Part shown: positions 17,153 to 25,544 of the stretch, in pieces
How positions within the stretch are numbered: position 1 is the stretch's first letter
Layout: each line of letters starts with the position of its first letter
NCBI GenBank assembly: GCA_038533575.1
Contig: JBCAYL010000001.1
Location: 834,226-898,225, forward strand
Source: Pseudomonadota bacterium
GTDB lineage: Bacteria > Pseudomonadota > Alphaproteobacteria > Rhodobacterales > Rhodobacteraceae
Length of the DNA stretch: 64,000 bases
Direction: 5' to 3'
Notes under the pieces: model-generated
What the model saw: only the letters and a program-made list of their open reading frames with translations
Database searches by the model: none
What the model was told of the DNA's origin: nothing
Program-made: the position numbers and the translations under genes

Positions 17153-18294
17153 GAGGCGGCCTGCATCCGCGCCGCGACCCAGTCGTGGAAGCAGTGGGTG
17201 GGCCCATCCATGGCGGGCGAGAAGCGGCCACCGTCGAAATCGGGCGCGGCGCGCCCCGCCTGCATCCCCTCGACGACGAAGATGTCCTCCTCGAAGACGT
17301 CCTTCCACGTGGCCGCGTTCGTCTCGCGGTTGGCGCGGCTGGTGTCGTCGGAGGCGTAGTAGAGATGGATGTGCTCGCGCGTGCGGTCATGGGCTACGGG
17401 TTCGAGCACGATGGCGAAGGCATGGTCGCGCTGCGCGCCGAGGAGCACGTTGGGGTAGACGGCGATGTATTCGGCGCCGGTGTCCCACTTCTCCGAGAGC
17501 CCCGCGAAATCGGGGAAGGCGGGGCCGTCCTCGGTTTCGAATTGCCGGTAGACGAGGGTGCCCTGGCCCGAATAGCGACCCGGCGCCTCGATGTTGTAAT
17601 GATCCTCGAGCCGGGAATAGGCATTGAGCCCGGGATGCACCCAGGGCAGGTGATAGCTTTCGCAGTAGTTCTCGACGGCGAGCTTCCAGTTCGTGGCCAC
17701 TTCGAGCGTGAAGTGGCTCTCCGCGCCGCCGTGGTGCAGGGGCTGATCGTGCTCCACCCAGCGGGCCATGAGGTCGCCATGGACCTCTGCGAAAGGCGGC
17801 GCATCGCCCGAGATGTTGACGAAGACCACGTCGCGCCAGACATGGGAGCGCACTTCAATGAGGCCGAGCGTGGCCCGGTCGATCCCCTCGTGGGTGTTCC
17901 GGCCCGGGCCTCCCACATGGGGCGTGCTCACGAGATCGCCCGTCGTCGCGTAGCACCACGAATGGTAGGGGCACCGGATCGCCCCGGTGATCCTCTTTGG
18001 CTCGGAGACGAGGATCATGCCGCGGTGGCGGCAGATGTTCTGGAAGACGCGCACATCCCCCGCCTTGTCGCGCAGGAGGAGGAGCGGAATGCCGAGGAAG
18101 GTGAGGGGTCGCGCGTCGCCCGGCTCTGGGATGTCGGCAGCCACGGCGAGGCCCGCCCAAGTGGAAAGGAGCGTGGCCTTCGCCTCCTCTGCGAAGAGTG
18201 CGGGGTCGGTGTAATGGGCGTTGGGCAGCCCGTGGGCCTGCGCGATGGGGCGGCGGACCGCGTCGAGCGCGGAGGCGTCGAGATCTCTGGCCAT
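17149..18294 (-). CDS. Rieske non-heme iron oxygenase, alpha subunit
   Basis: 381 aa. The Rieske [2Fe-2S] ligands are Cys88-x-His90 (CRHRGM) and Cys108-x2-His111 (CPYHSW). The mononuclear iron site is visible as ENYCESYHLPWVHPGL, with His215 and His220. This layout fits the ring-hydroxylating oxygenase superfamily, including the branch that demethylates quaternary amines such as glycine betaine, choline or carnitine. No reductase gene is adjacent, so the electron donor must be encoded elsewhere. The flavoprotein of the dimethylglycine dehydrogenase type converging on it supports, but does not prove, an N-methyl substrate. Confidence 0.92.
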   Translation of the reverse strand: MARDLDASALDAVRRPIAQAHGLPNAHYTDPALFAEEAKATLLSTWAGLAVAADIPEPGDARPLTFLGIPLLLLRDKAGDVRVFQNICRHRGMILVSEPKRITGAIRCPYHSWCYATTGDLVSTPHVGGPGRNTHEGIDRATLGLIEVRSHVWRDVVFVNISGDAPPFAEVHGDLMARWVEHDQPLHHGGAESHFTLEVATNWKLAVENYCESYHLPWVHPGLNAYSRLEDHYNIEAPGRYSGQGTLVYRQFETEDGPAFPDFAGLSEKWDTGAEYIAVYPNVLLGAQRDHAFAIVLEPVAHDRTREHIHLYYASDDTSRANRETNAATWKDVFEEDIFVVEGMQAGRAAPDFDGGRFSPAMDGPTHCFHDWVAARMQAAS

Positions 18295-18616
18295 GGCGTG
18301 TCTCCCTCCCTTCGTTGGGCCCTAGAGTAGCCGCTAGCCAGCCCAGCGGGCGCGCTTGCCGACGACCTGCCCGTGTCGCGGAGCGACCAGTCCACCGGCG
18401 GCGATCCGCGCCGTGCGCCCGCCGGGGCAGGCAGTGCTCCGCCCAGCCGGGGTGGGGGCGTTTGCGGCGGCGGATTCCCGTGCACGGGCGGGGCGGGTTT
18501 GAGCAGGCAAGCGTGCGTTTTGGCCCAACCGCCCGCCGGCCCTCGCGCCGGGCGGCGCGGCGGATCAGGGTCGGCGCACCTCCTCTGAGAAGGAGGACAG
18601 GACCAAGGAGAAACCC
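18295..18616. other. Divergent spacer between Rieske oxygenase and EF-hand genes
   Basis: 322 bp, very GC-rich, with no supported gene. It must contain the two divergent promoters. Only the AAGGAG ribosome site of the EF-hand gene is clear, at its right end. Confidence 0.4.
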
Positions 18617-18874
18617 ATGACCAACCTCATTCGCAGACTTGCCCTCGCCACCGCGTTCGCGGGGCTCTCGATGCCTGCCATGGCGCTGACGATCGATGCC
18701 GAAACCGATCTGAACGCCGACGGGCTCCTGAGCCTCGAGGAGATGCAGACGGCGATGCCCGAACTCACGGAAGAGATGTTCATCCTCATCGACATCACCG
18801 AGGACGGCCTCGTGGATGCGGACGAGCTGGCGCAGGCGGAGGAAGCTGCGCTTCTTCCCGTCACGGACGGCTGA
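18617..18874 (+). CDS. Small secreted EF-hand calcium-binding protein
   Basis: 85 aa. A signal peptide covers about residues 1-24 (ending MPAMALT). Two EF-hand loops follow: DLNADGLLSLEE and DITEDGLVDADE, each with acidic residues at positions 1, 3, 5 and 12. The mature protein of about 60 aa is essentially an EF-hand pair, so calcium binding in the periplasm or outside the cell is likely. A ribosome site (AAGGAG) precedes the ATG, and a strong terminator follows 10 nt after the stop, so it is a single-gene transcript. Confidence 0.87.
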   Translation: MTNLIRRLALATAFAGLSMPAMALTIDAETDLNADGLLSLEEMQTAMPELTEEMFILIDITEDGLVDADELAQAEEAALLPVTDG

Positions 18875-18884
18875 GGGCAGGCGT

Positions 18885-18927
18885 CCCGCTGCCGGGCACG
18901 CCCCCGGAGTCCGGCAGCGGGGCTTTT
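18885..18927 (+). terminator. Rho-independent terminator after EF-hand gene
   Basis: A perfect 11-bp stem (CCCGCTGCCGG / CCGGCAGCGGG), a 15-nt loop, and then GCTTTT. It ends the EF-hand transcript just before the convergent ilvN stop. Confidence 0.88.
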
Positions 18928-18930
18928 CGC

Positions 18931-19497
18931 CTAGACGACGGTGCCGCGCGCGAGGGCGGCGACGCCGGTGCGCGCGATCTCGTCGAGCCCGAGGGGCCGC
19001 ATGAGATCGGCGAAGGCGTCGATCTTCTCCGGCGCCCCGGTGACCTCGAAGACGAAGCTTTCGAGCGTGGAATCCACGACCGAGGCGCGAAAAATATCGG
19101 CGAGGCGCAACGCCTCCACGCGCTTGTCTCCCTGGCCCGTGACCTTGAAGAGTGCGAGCTCGCGCTCCACGGCGGGGCCTTCCACGGTCAGATCATGGAC
19201 ATCATGAACGCTCACGATGCGTCCGAGCTGCGCGATGATCTGCGTGATGATCTGCGGCGTGCCGATCGTCACGATGGTGATGCGGGAGCGGTGACCGGTG
19301 TGATCGACCTCGGCCACGGTAAGGCTTTCGATGTTGTAGCCGCGCCCCGAGAAGAGCCCGATCACGCGCGCGAGCACGCCGGGCTCGTTTTCCACTATGA
19401 CGGCCAGCGTATGCCGCTCTTCCACATCCGAAAACGTGGGGCGGAGGTTGTAGGCGCTGTGGCTCGTCGCGCCTTTCTTGATCTTGAGTGCTGACAT
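18931..19497 (-). CDS. ilvN: Acetolactate synthase small (regulatory) subunit
   Basis: 188 aa. An N-terminal ACT domain (HTLAVIVENEPGVLARVIGLF; FSGRGYNIESLTVAE) is followed by the typical C-terminal domain. This subunit activates the catalytic subunit and confers feedback inhibition by valine in branched-chain amino acid synthesis. It has about 27 extra residues at the N-terminus compared with the short enterobacterial IlvH. It lies 58 bp downstream of ilvB and is presumably cotranscribed, so it falls under the same attenuator. Confidence 0.96.
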   Translation of the reverse strand: MSALKIKKGATSHSAYNLRPTFSDVEERHTLAVIVENEPGVLARVIGLFSGRGYNIESLTVAEVDHTGHRSRITIVTIGTPQIITQIIAQLGRIVSVHDVHDLTVEGPAVERELALFKVTGQGDKRVEALRLADIFRASVVDSTLESFVFEVTGAPEKIDAFADLMRPLGLDEIARTGVAALARGTVV

Positions 19498-19555
19498 CGG
19501 TCTTTCTTTCGTTTGTCTGCCACGGGGTCAAAAGTTGCCCCGAGAAAGCGGTGCC

Positions 19556-21307
19556 CTAGACGAGCACGCTGCCCTTCGCATCAATCGCGCCCTCGGTGGA
19601 GGCCTCGCCCAGAAGCATCTCGTTGTGGGCCTTGCCCGACGGGATCATCGGGAAGCAGTTTTCGTGCTTCGTCACGCAGCAGTCAAAGATGACCGGGCCG
19701 TCATGGGCGAGCATCTCCATGATCGCGTCGTCAAGGTCGGCCGGATCCGAGCAGATGATGCCCTTCGCGCCGAAGGCCTCCGCCAGCTTCACGAAATCGG
19801 GCAGCGCCTCGGACCATGAATGCGAGAAGCGCCCGCCGTGCAGCAGGTCCTGCCACTGGCGCACCATGCCGAGGCGTTCATTGTTCAGGATGAACTGCTT
19901 CACGGGCAGCCGGTACTGCACCGCCGTGCCCATCTCCTGCATGTTCATGAGCCAAGAGGCCTCGCCCGCCACGTTGATGACGAGCGCGTCCGGGTGCGCG
20001 AGCTGGACGCCGATGGAGGCGGGGAAGCCGTAGCCCATCGTGCCGAGGCCACCGGAGGTCATCCACTGGTTCGGCTCCTCGAAGCCGAGATACTGCGCGG
20101 CCCACATCTGGTGCTGGCCCACCTCGGTGCAGATGAAGCGGTCCTTGCGGTGTTTCGTCAGCGCTTCCAGCCGCTCAAGCGCATATTGCGGTTTGATCGT
20201 CTCCTTGGAGGCCGCGTAGTCGAGGCAGCGCACCTCGCGCCAGCTCTCGATCTTCTGCCACCACTTCTCGAGGCCCGCGCCGTTGGTCTTGCGGCCCCGG
20301 CTCTTCCAGACCTTGAGCACGTCCTCGAGGACATGGCCCACATCGCCGAGGATCGGGATGTCGACCTTGATGACCTTGTTGATCGAAGACGGGTCGATAT
20401 CGATATGGGCCTTCTTCGAGCGCGGCGAGAAGGCATCGATGCGGCCGGTGATGCGGTCGTCGAAACGCGCCCCGATGTTGATCATCAGATCGCAGTCATG
20501 CATCGCGAGGTTGGCCTCGTAGAGGCCGTGCATCCCCAGCATGCCGAGCCATTTCTCGCCCGAGGCGGGATAGGCGCCGAGCCCCATGAGTGTCGAGGTC
20601 ACCGGGAAGCCCGTCGCCTCCACCAGCTCGCGCAGGAGCTGGCTCGCCGCGGGGCCCGAATTGATGACGCCGCCGCCGGTATAGAAGATCGGGCGCTCCG
20701 CCTTTTCCATGGCCGACACGAGATCGGTGATCCCCTCGATGTCGCCCTTCACCTGCGGGTGGTAGTGCGACTGGACCTTCTGGGGCGGCGTGTAGGTGCC
20801 GGTGGCGAACTGGATGTCCTTCGGGATGTCGATGAGCACGGGGCCGGGGCGGCCGGAGGTGGCCACGTGAAACGCCTCGTGCATGACCTTGGGGAGCGTG
20901 TCCGTCTCTTTCACGAGCCAGTTGTGCTTCGTGCAGGGGCGCGTGATGCCCACGGTGTCGGCTTCCTGGAACGCGTCAGAGCCGATCATGAAGGTGGGGA
21001 CCTGGCCCGTCAGCACGACGATGGGGATCGAATCCATGAGCGCATCGGTCAGGCCCGTGACAGCATTGGTGGCGCCGGGGCCGGACGTCACGAGCACGAC
21101 ACCGGGCTTGCCCGTGGAGCGCGCATAGCCTTCGGCGGCATGGACCGCGCCCTGCTCGTGGCGCACGAGGACATGGCGAATGTCGTTCTGCTGGAAGACT
21201 TCGTCATAGATCGGAAGCACGGCCCCGCCGGGGTAGCCGAATACGACGTCCACACCCTGATCCTTCAGGGCCTGAACCACCATCTTTGCTCCGGTCATCT
21301 GCGCCAT
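19556..21307 (-). CDS. ilvB: Acetolactate synthase large (catalytic) subunit
   Basis: 583 aa. It is the thiamine-diphosphate enzyme that joins pyruvate with pyruvate or 2-oxobutyrate, the first common step to valine, leucine and isoleucine. The cofactor-activating glutamate is Glu51 in [16 protein letters not shown]. The C-terminal ThDP/Mg motif reads [14 protein letters not shown], with Glu where many homologues have Asp. I used the ATG at 21307 ([11 protein letters not shown]), which has a GGAGAG site; longer starts would run into the attenuator terminator upstream. Expression is predicted to be attenuated through the leader peptide at 21390-21437. Confidence 0.97.
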   Translation of the reverse strand: MAQMTGAKMVVQALKDQGVDVVFGYPGGAVLPIYDEVFQQNDIRHVLVRHEQGAVHAAEGYARSTGKPGVVLVTSGPGATNAVTGLTDALMDSIPIVVLTGQVPTFMIGSDAFQEADTVGITRPCTKHNWLVKETDTLPKVMHEAFHVATSGRPGPVLIDIPKDIQFATGTYTPPQKVQSHYHPQVKGDIEGITDLVSAMEKAERPIFYTGGGVINSGPAASQLLRELVEATGFPVTSTLMGLGAYPASGEKWLGMLGMHGLYEANLAMHDCDLMINIGARFDDRITGRIDAFSPRSKKAHIDIDPSSINKVIKVDIPILGDVGHVLEDVLKVWKSRGRKTNGAGLEKWWQKIESWREVRCLDYAASKETIKPQYALERLEALTKHRKDRFICTEVGQHQMWAAQYLGFEEPNQWMTSGGLGTMGYGFPASIGVQLAHPDALVINVAGEASWLMNMQEMGTAVQYRLPVKQFILNNERLGMVRQWQDLLHGGRFSHSWSEALPDFVKLAEAFGAKGIICSDPADLDDAIMEMLAHDGPVIFDCCVTKHENCFPMIPSGKAHNEMLLGEASTEGAIDAKGSVLV

Positions 21308-21336
21308 GTTCTCTCTCCGCTCTGGCATTCGGTCAC

Positions 21337-21406
21337 AAAAAAGCCCCCGGGGGTCAGTCGGGGGCGCATGGGATCGTTATGGTCAACCGTTACCGGCCCA
21401 TGCGCC
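21337..21406 (-). promoter_or_regulatory. Transcription attenuator of ilvBN (antiterminator plus terminator)
   Basis: On the minus strand the leader-peptide gene is followed by two overlapping structures. The first pairs GGCGCATGGG (21406-21397, inside codons 11-14 of the leader) with CCCATGCGCC (21372-21363). The second is a terminator, GCCCCCG / CGGGGGC (21365-21343) followed by six T (21342-21337). They share three bases (21363-21365), so they compete. A ribosome that finishes the leader would cover the first arm and let the terminator form; a ribosome stalled at the Val/Leu/Val codons would leave the arm free and favour readthrough into ilvB. The structure is seen directly; regulation is inferred from this classic design. 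Confidence 0.88.
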
Positions 21407-21437
21407 TTATTCCTACAAGTACGACGACGTCGAACAT
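21390..21437 (-). CDS. ilvB leader peptide (MFDVVVLVGIRRMGR)
   Basis: A 15-codon reading frame beginning at ATG 21437 with GGAGG 7 nt upstream, ending at TAA 21392-21390. It encodes MFDVVVLVGIRRMGR. Six of the residues at positions 4-10 are Val, Leu or Ile, the end products of the pathway. It lies 82 bp upstream of ilvB on the same strand, directly before an antiterminator/terminator pair. It is best read as a regulatory leader peptide with no function of its own as a protein. Confidence 0.88.
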   Translation of the reverse strand: MFDVVVLVGIRRMGR

Positions 21438-21660
21438 CGCGATCCTCCGAGTGCGGGGACGTTATGCATGGCGCGGGGATGGGGTCAACACCGTCTGTAG
21501 GAAATATCGCGGAAAGAGCAGGCCGCGCAATATTATTTCAAGATCTCCCCTGGCGTGTTTTCCGGCGACGGGAATTTTGCGTGCTTCGCGCCTGCCGCGC
21601 GCTACCTACGGTTTATCGAATTTCAGGACTGAGTTTGCCGCCCGGGAGGCGCCCGCCGTG

Positions 21661-22029
21661 ATGATACAAAACACCTTGGTCGCAGCGGCCGCCATCGCTG
21701 CCTCGGTGGGCATGCCCGCCTGTTGCACAACGCTCGATGTCCTTGATTTCACGGCCCAGGTGCGCGGCAAGGCGCTCCTGCTGGAGGCCCGGGCCGGGGA
21801 AGCGCTCACGACCCTCGTCTTCTACGCGGACGGCTCGGCCTCCGCACAATCCGGGGCAGGGGTCTGGGAGGGCATCTGGCGCGGCGCGGGCACCGAGCTC
21901 TGCTACAGCTTCGATGCGGGCCCGCGCGCGGGGAGCACCTGCGTCGAAGTGGCCGGGCGGGCGGACGGGCAATATGCCGCCTCGAACGGGGATGTCATGC
22001 GCCCGGTGGCGAGCGCGATGCGCTTTTGA
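21661..22029 (+). CDS. Small secreted hypothetical protein
   Basis: 122 aa. A hydrophobic N-terminus (MIQNTLVAAAAIAASVGMPACC) looks like a signal peptide; two adjacent cysteines sit at the likely cleavage region and two more follow (LCYSF, STCVEV), which could form disulfides in the periplasm. The mature part is beta-rich, with aromatic-glycine strands (SGAGVWEGIWRGAGTELCYSF, in part). I see no catalytic motif and recognise no family. ATG 21661 or GTG 21658 could be the start; no strong ribosome site is visible. Confidence 0.65.
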   Translation: MIQNTLVAAAAIAASVGMPACCTTLDVLDFTAQVRGKALLLEARAGEALTTLVFYADGSASAQSGAGVWEGIWRGAGTELCYSFDAGPRAGSTCVEVAGRADGQYAASNGDVMRPVASAMRF

Positions 22030-22091
22030 TGCCTTCGCGAGAGCGAGCCGCACGGGCGCCGCGCGATCTCGCCGAATACTTCTAAACTATA

Positions 22092-22120
22092 TTGTTCAGT
22101 TTTGGCGGGTGTGCTAATCT
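22092..22120 (+). promoter_or_regulatory. Sigma-70-type promoter for the 42-aa peptide gene
   Basis: TTGTTC (-35) and TAATCT (-10) are separated by exactly 17 bp in an AT-richer stretch, 24 bp upstream of the ATG at 22145, with the GAAGGAGGT ribosome site between. Confidence 0.6.
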
Positions 22121-22144
22121 CTCTTCACGGTGAAGGAGGTTCCC

Positions 22145-22273
22145 ATGATCCGTGGTCTCGTCAAAATGAAGCATAGCGACCGCTACCGCGCGCCGCTCCT
22201 TGCCGCACTCCTCCTCGTTGGTCTCGGCCTGCCAAAGCTCGCCTCGGCTGCCGCGATGAGCTGTGCGTTTTAA
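22145..22273 (+). CDS. 42-aa secreted or membrane mini-protein
   Basis: 42 codons plus TAA. The sequence has a basic N-terminus (MIRGLVKMKHSDRYR), a hydrophobic core (APLLAALLLVGLGLP) and an ASAAA cleavage-like site, leaving a tail of only a few residues ending MSCAF. So it is either almost entirely a signal peptide or a one-helix membrane peptide. A strong ribosome site (GAAGGAGGT, 6 nt before the ATG) and a promoter-like sequence upstream make translation likely. It converges on the response regulator gene. I know no family for it; a leader or toxin-like role is possible but not shown. Confidence 0.6.
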   Translation: MIRGLVKMKHSDRYRAPLLAALLLVGLGLPKLASAAAMSCAF

Positions 22274-22308
22274 CACGCTGAAAAGACGTCAGTTATTAGC
22301 TTGAGCGC

Positions 22309-22941
22309 CTAGCGGCCCGTGCCCTGCAGCACGCCGTGCTCCATGGCGTAGCGGGTGAGGCCCGCGGTGGTGCTGATCCCGAGCTTGCGCTTGATGTTCT
22401 TGCGGTGCGTCTCGACCGTGCGCACGGAGATGTCGAGCGTGCGCGCCACTTCCTTGTTGGACTGGCCCTGTGCGAGCTCGAGGAGGATGGTCTGCTCGCG
22501 GCTGGTGAGCGGCTCGCGCCCGTCCCGCGTGGACGGGGCGAAGGCGCCCTCGGCCCCGGTGCAGAGGTATTGCCCGCCGGCCATGACCGTGTCGATGGCG
22601 GTCTTGATCTCCTCGGTGGGCACGTCCTTGAGGAGATAGCCCCGCGCGCCGTGATTGAGGGCGGTGGAGATGTATTCGGGGCTGTCATGCATGGACAGGA
22701 TCAGGATGCGGATGTCGGGGTGCTTCTCGAGGATCATCTCCGTGGCCGCGAGCCCCGAAACCTCGGGCATGTTGAGATCCATGAGGATGACATCGGGCGC
22801 CGCGGCGCCGACCTCCGCCACTGCCGCGCGGCCATTGCCGAGCACGCCCACGACCTCGAGATCGTCATACCCTTCGAGGATCGCCTCGATCCCCTCGGCC
22901 ACCATGGGGTGGTCGTCCACGATGAGCACGCGGGTCGTCAT
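22309..22941 (-). CDS. LuxR/NarL-family response regulator
   Basis: 210 aa. The receiver domain spans about 1-120 with the phosphoacceptor Asp55 (ILMDLNMPEV), acidic pocket DD9-10 and Lys104-like KDVP. A LuxR-type helix-turn-helix follows (about 143-205: LTSREQTILLELAQGQSNKEVA, shortened). Its ATG overlaps the kinase stop as ATGA, so the two are translated together and form a cognate pair. Targets are not known; the neighbouring TRAP operon starting at 25545 is the obvious candidate. Confidence 0.93.
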   Translation of the reverse strand: MTTRVLIVDDHPMVAEGIEAILEGYDDLEVVGVLGNGRAAVAEVGAAAPDVILMDLNMPEVSGLAATEMILEKHPDIRILILSMHDSPEYISTALNHGARGYLLKDVPTEEIKTAIDTVMAGGQYLCTGAEGAFAPSTRDGREPLTSREQTILLELAQGQSNKEVARTLDISVRTVETHRKNIKRKLGISTTAGLTRYAMEHGVLQGTGR

Positions 22942-24356
22942 GCGGCGCCTTTCTTCGTGTCGCTGCGGTCCGGCGAGAGCATGTGCGAGAGCGGCACGTT
23001 GGCCTCGATCACCGTCCCCCGGCGGGAGGAGAGGATGCGGAGCGTCCCGTTCAGCTTTTCCACCCGCTCTTCCATGTTGCGCAATCCGAGGCCGGAGCGG
23101 GGATCGCCGCGGCGGTCCTCGCTGAGCCCGCGCCCGTTGTCGGAGATGCGCATGCGCGCGCCGCGGCGGTTGCCCTCGAGCGAGAGCGTGACCTCGGTGG
23201 CCTGGGCGTGGCGCTCGATATTCGTGAGCGCCTCCTGGGCCACGCGGTAGAGCGCGATCTTGGCCTCGTCGTCGAGCCGGTTGCGGAAGACCACCGTTTT
23301 GAAATCCGTGGCGATGCCCGTGCGCGCGCCGAAATCCTCCACCAGCGCCTTGAGCGCGGGGCCGAGGCCGAGATCGTCGAGCACGCCGGGGCGCAGGTCG
23401 CGGCTGATGCGTCGCACCTCCTGGATCGCGCCCCCGAGGGCGTCGATCCCCCGGTCGATATTGTCCTTGGCCCGCACATCGCCGTTCACGAGCCGCCGCC
23501 GCCCGGCCTCCAGCGCGTAGCGCACCGAGACGAGGATCTGGCTGATCCCGTCATGGAGCTCGCGGGCCACGCGGCTGCGCTCTTCTTCCTGCGTGTCGAA
23601 GATGCGCTGCGTGAGGTCCTTGAGCTTCACATCCGCCCGGCGGCGTTCGCGGATGGTGATGTAGAGCCCGCTCAGGAAGACGAGGAGGAGCGCCAGCGCG
23701 GTGATCGCGCCGATCTGCATGAACGTGCGGTCGATGCGCGCTTCCATGTCCGCGCGGGCGGCGGCCACCGTTTCGAGCACGTCGTCGATGAAGACGCCCG
23801 TCCCCATGACCCACTGCCAGGAGGGGAGCGCGGTGACATAGGCGATCATCTCGGCTTCCTCGCCGGTGGAGGGCTTGGGCCAGAGGAACGTGTGATAGCC
23901 CGCGCCGGTGCGGCCCACGTCTATGAGGAGGTCCGTGATGGGCGTGCCCATGCTGTCCGTCCGGCCCGAGAGGTCCTGCCCGATAAGCTCGGTCTGACGC
24001 GGCGAGACGAGCATCGTCCCGTCATAGTCGTACACGAAGTAGAACCCATCATCGCCGTAGATCATGGCCGAGAGGATCTGGCTCACGCGGTCCTTGGCGT
24101 CCTCGTCATCGGGGGCGGCATTGCCGTAGGTCCAGAAGAACGAGTTCCGTGCGAGGGTGACGTAATTCTGGAGCTCGGCCTTCTTGGCCTCGAGGAGCTC
24201 GGTCTCCAGCGCCTTGATCTCGCGCTCGGCTAGAGCGCGGGACTGATCGGTGACGATGAGCCCGGTGAGAGCCACCGCGAGGACGAGCGGCACCGCCGCC
24301 AGAAAGACGAGCTTCTGGGCGTAGGATAGATGTAACGGCGCGAATGCCCTCCCCAT
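22938..24356 (-). CDS. Sensor histidine kinase with periplasmic sCache_2-type domain (NarX-type HisKA_3)
   Basis: 472 aa. Membrane segments at about 15-36 and 212-233 enclose a periplasmic domain with the single-Cache signature (DGFYFVYDYDGTMLVSP; IGQDLSGRTDSMG; WQWVMGTGVFIDDV). This domain type often binds small carboxylates such as lactate, pyruvate or acetate. The cytoplasmic part has a HisKA_3 dimerisation domain with His268 (RVARELHDGISQ) and an ATPase domain ending GLGLRNMEERV. The start at 24356 was chosen because it gives a short cytoplasmic N-terminus before the first helix; upstream frame is arginine-rich. It lies 29 bp after the methyltransferase gene in the same direction. Confidence 0.9.
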   Translation of the reverse strand: MGRAFAPLHLSYAQKLVFLAAVPLVLAVALTGLIVTDQSRALAEREIKALETELLEAKKAELQNYVTLARNSFFWTYGNAAPDDEDAKDRVSQILSAMIYGDDGFYFVYDYDGTMLVSPRQTELIGQDLSGRTDSMGTPITDLLIDVGRTGAGYHTFLWPKPSTGEEAEMIAYVTALPSWQWVMGTGVFIDDVLETVAAARADMEARIDRTFMQIGAITALALLLVFLSGLYITIRERRRADVKLKDLTQRIFDTQEEERSRVARELHDGISQILVSVRYALEAGRRRLVNGDVRAKDNIDRGIDALGGAIQEVRRISRDLRPGVLDDLGLGPALKALVEDFGARTGIATDFKTVVFRNRLDDEAKIALYRVAQEALTNIERHAQATEVTLSLEGNRRGARMRISDNGRGLSEDRRGDPRSGLGLRNMEERVEKLNGTLRILSSRRGTVIEANVPLSHMLSPDRSDTKKGAA

Positions 24357-24385
24357 GGGGTGCGTTCTTGCCCGATCCGGCCGGG

Positions 24386-25345
24386 TCAGGCAACGGGCAG
24401 CGCGCGCGCCGCCTGTGCGATCTCGGCCATGTGACGCATATCTGTCCCGCAACATCCGCCGAGGACCGTAAGATGCGGAAATCGCTGCCGAAGCGCGGCC
24501 ATCTGCTGGCCGAGTTCGACCGGGTCCCCGTCATCGAGGTGCTCTGCCTCGTCGAGCTCGGCATGGGAGCAGCGGGAGGCGTTGACGATGAGGCCGCGGA
24601 GCCGGTCCATCCAGGGGGCAGGCTCGAGCGTGTCGCCGAAGTGATCGGGATGGGCACAGTTGATCATGAAGTAGGCGGCTTGGCCCGCTGTGGCCGCGTC
24701 CACCTCCGCGATGGCCGCGCCGAGGGGCTGGCCGGTGGGTAGCGTGCCGTCGGTTTCCACCGTGAAGGAGATGACGACCGGCAGGCCCACGGCCCGGGCC
24801 GCGCGCACGATGCCGATGGCCTCCGCAGGATAGGCCAGCGTGTAGGCGCTGATCACATCGACCTCCGTCTGGGCGAGGGCCGCAATCTGCTCCGCGTGGT
24901 AGGCCTCCGCCGTCTCTGCCGACATCTGGTCGGCCGGCGCATAGGCATCGTCGCGCGGACCGATATTGCCGCTGAGGATGATGGGCCCGCCAGTCTTGCC
25001 GGACACGCGCGGCGCGCGGTCCCTCAAACCCGCCATCATGGCCAGCGCATCGCGATTGATGCGCAGCACGTCGGCCGGCGCGTAGCCGATGCCCGCCGCG
25101 CGATCGCGATTGGCCATCCATGTCGGGCTTTCGAGAATGACGCCCGTCCCCGCCCGCGCCCCGACGTCGAGGAGCTCGGCCATGGACGTCTCGAGCAAGG
25201 CGCGGCCCTCCGCCGTCTCCATGAGGGGAAAGGAGGCGAAGCCCGGCAGATCGACGCCTTTGTTGAAAATCAGGTCGGTTTCGATGCCGGCATGGGCCAG
25301 CATCAGATCGCCGTACCGGGCCAGCAGAGCGCTTTGCGACGTCAT
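24386..25345 (-). CDS. Homocysteine S-methyltransferase family protein
   Basis: 319 aa, a one-domain TIM-barrel enzyme of the MmuM/Hcy-binding family. Zinc ligands are visible as Cys in INCAHPDHF and the Cys pair in GGCCGTD. The GNIGPRDDAYAP and ESPTWMANRDRA blocks match the family. Members move methyl groups from S-methylmethionine, betaine or similar donors to homocysteine. The ATG at 25345 has GGGAGG 6 nt upstream; the ATG at 25351 would touch that site. The donor is unknown. Its position with a sensor kinase pair may reflect an operon without a shared pathway. Confidence 0.87.
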   Translation of the reverse strand: MTSQSALLARYGDLMLAHAGIETDLIFNKGVDLPGFASFPLMETAEGRALLETSMAELLDVGARAGTGVILESPTWMANRDRAAGIGYAPADVLRINRDALAMMAGLRDRAPRVSGKTGGPIILSGNIGPRDDAYAPADQMSAETAEAYHAEQIAALAQTEVDVISAYTLAYPAEAIGIVRAARAVGLPVVISFTVETDGTLPTGQPLGAAIAEVDAATAGQAAYFMINCAHPDHFGDTLEPAPWMDRLRGLIVNASRCSHAELDEAEHLDDGDPVELGQQMAALRQRFPHLTVLGGCCGTDMRHMAEIAQAARALPVA

Positions 25346-25544
25346 GGCCATCCTCCCGTTTTTCGCCAGTGTACACGCCATTGTCGGCATCTCCAAAGCG
25401 CGGCCCGATGGGCGGGCGGCCCCTGACTACGTAGTGCTGGGTATTGTGGCCCGCGCGCGCTTCGCTAGGGTCCGCGCCACTTGCAACGATCAGGCTGCGC
25501 GTGAGTCGGGTATTGCCCGCGCGCAGCTTAACGGGAGGAAATCT

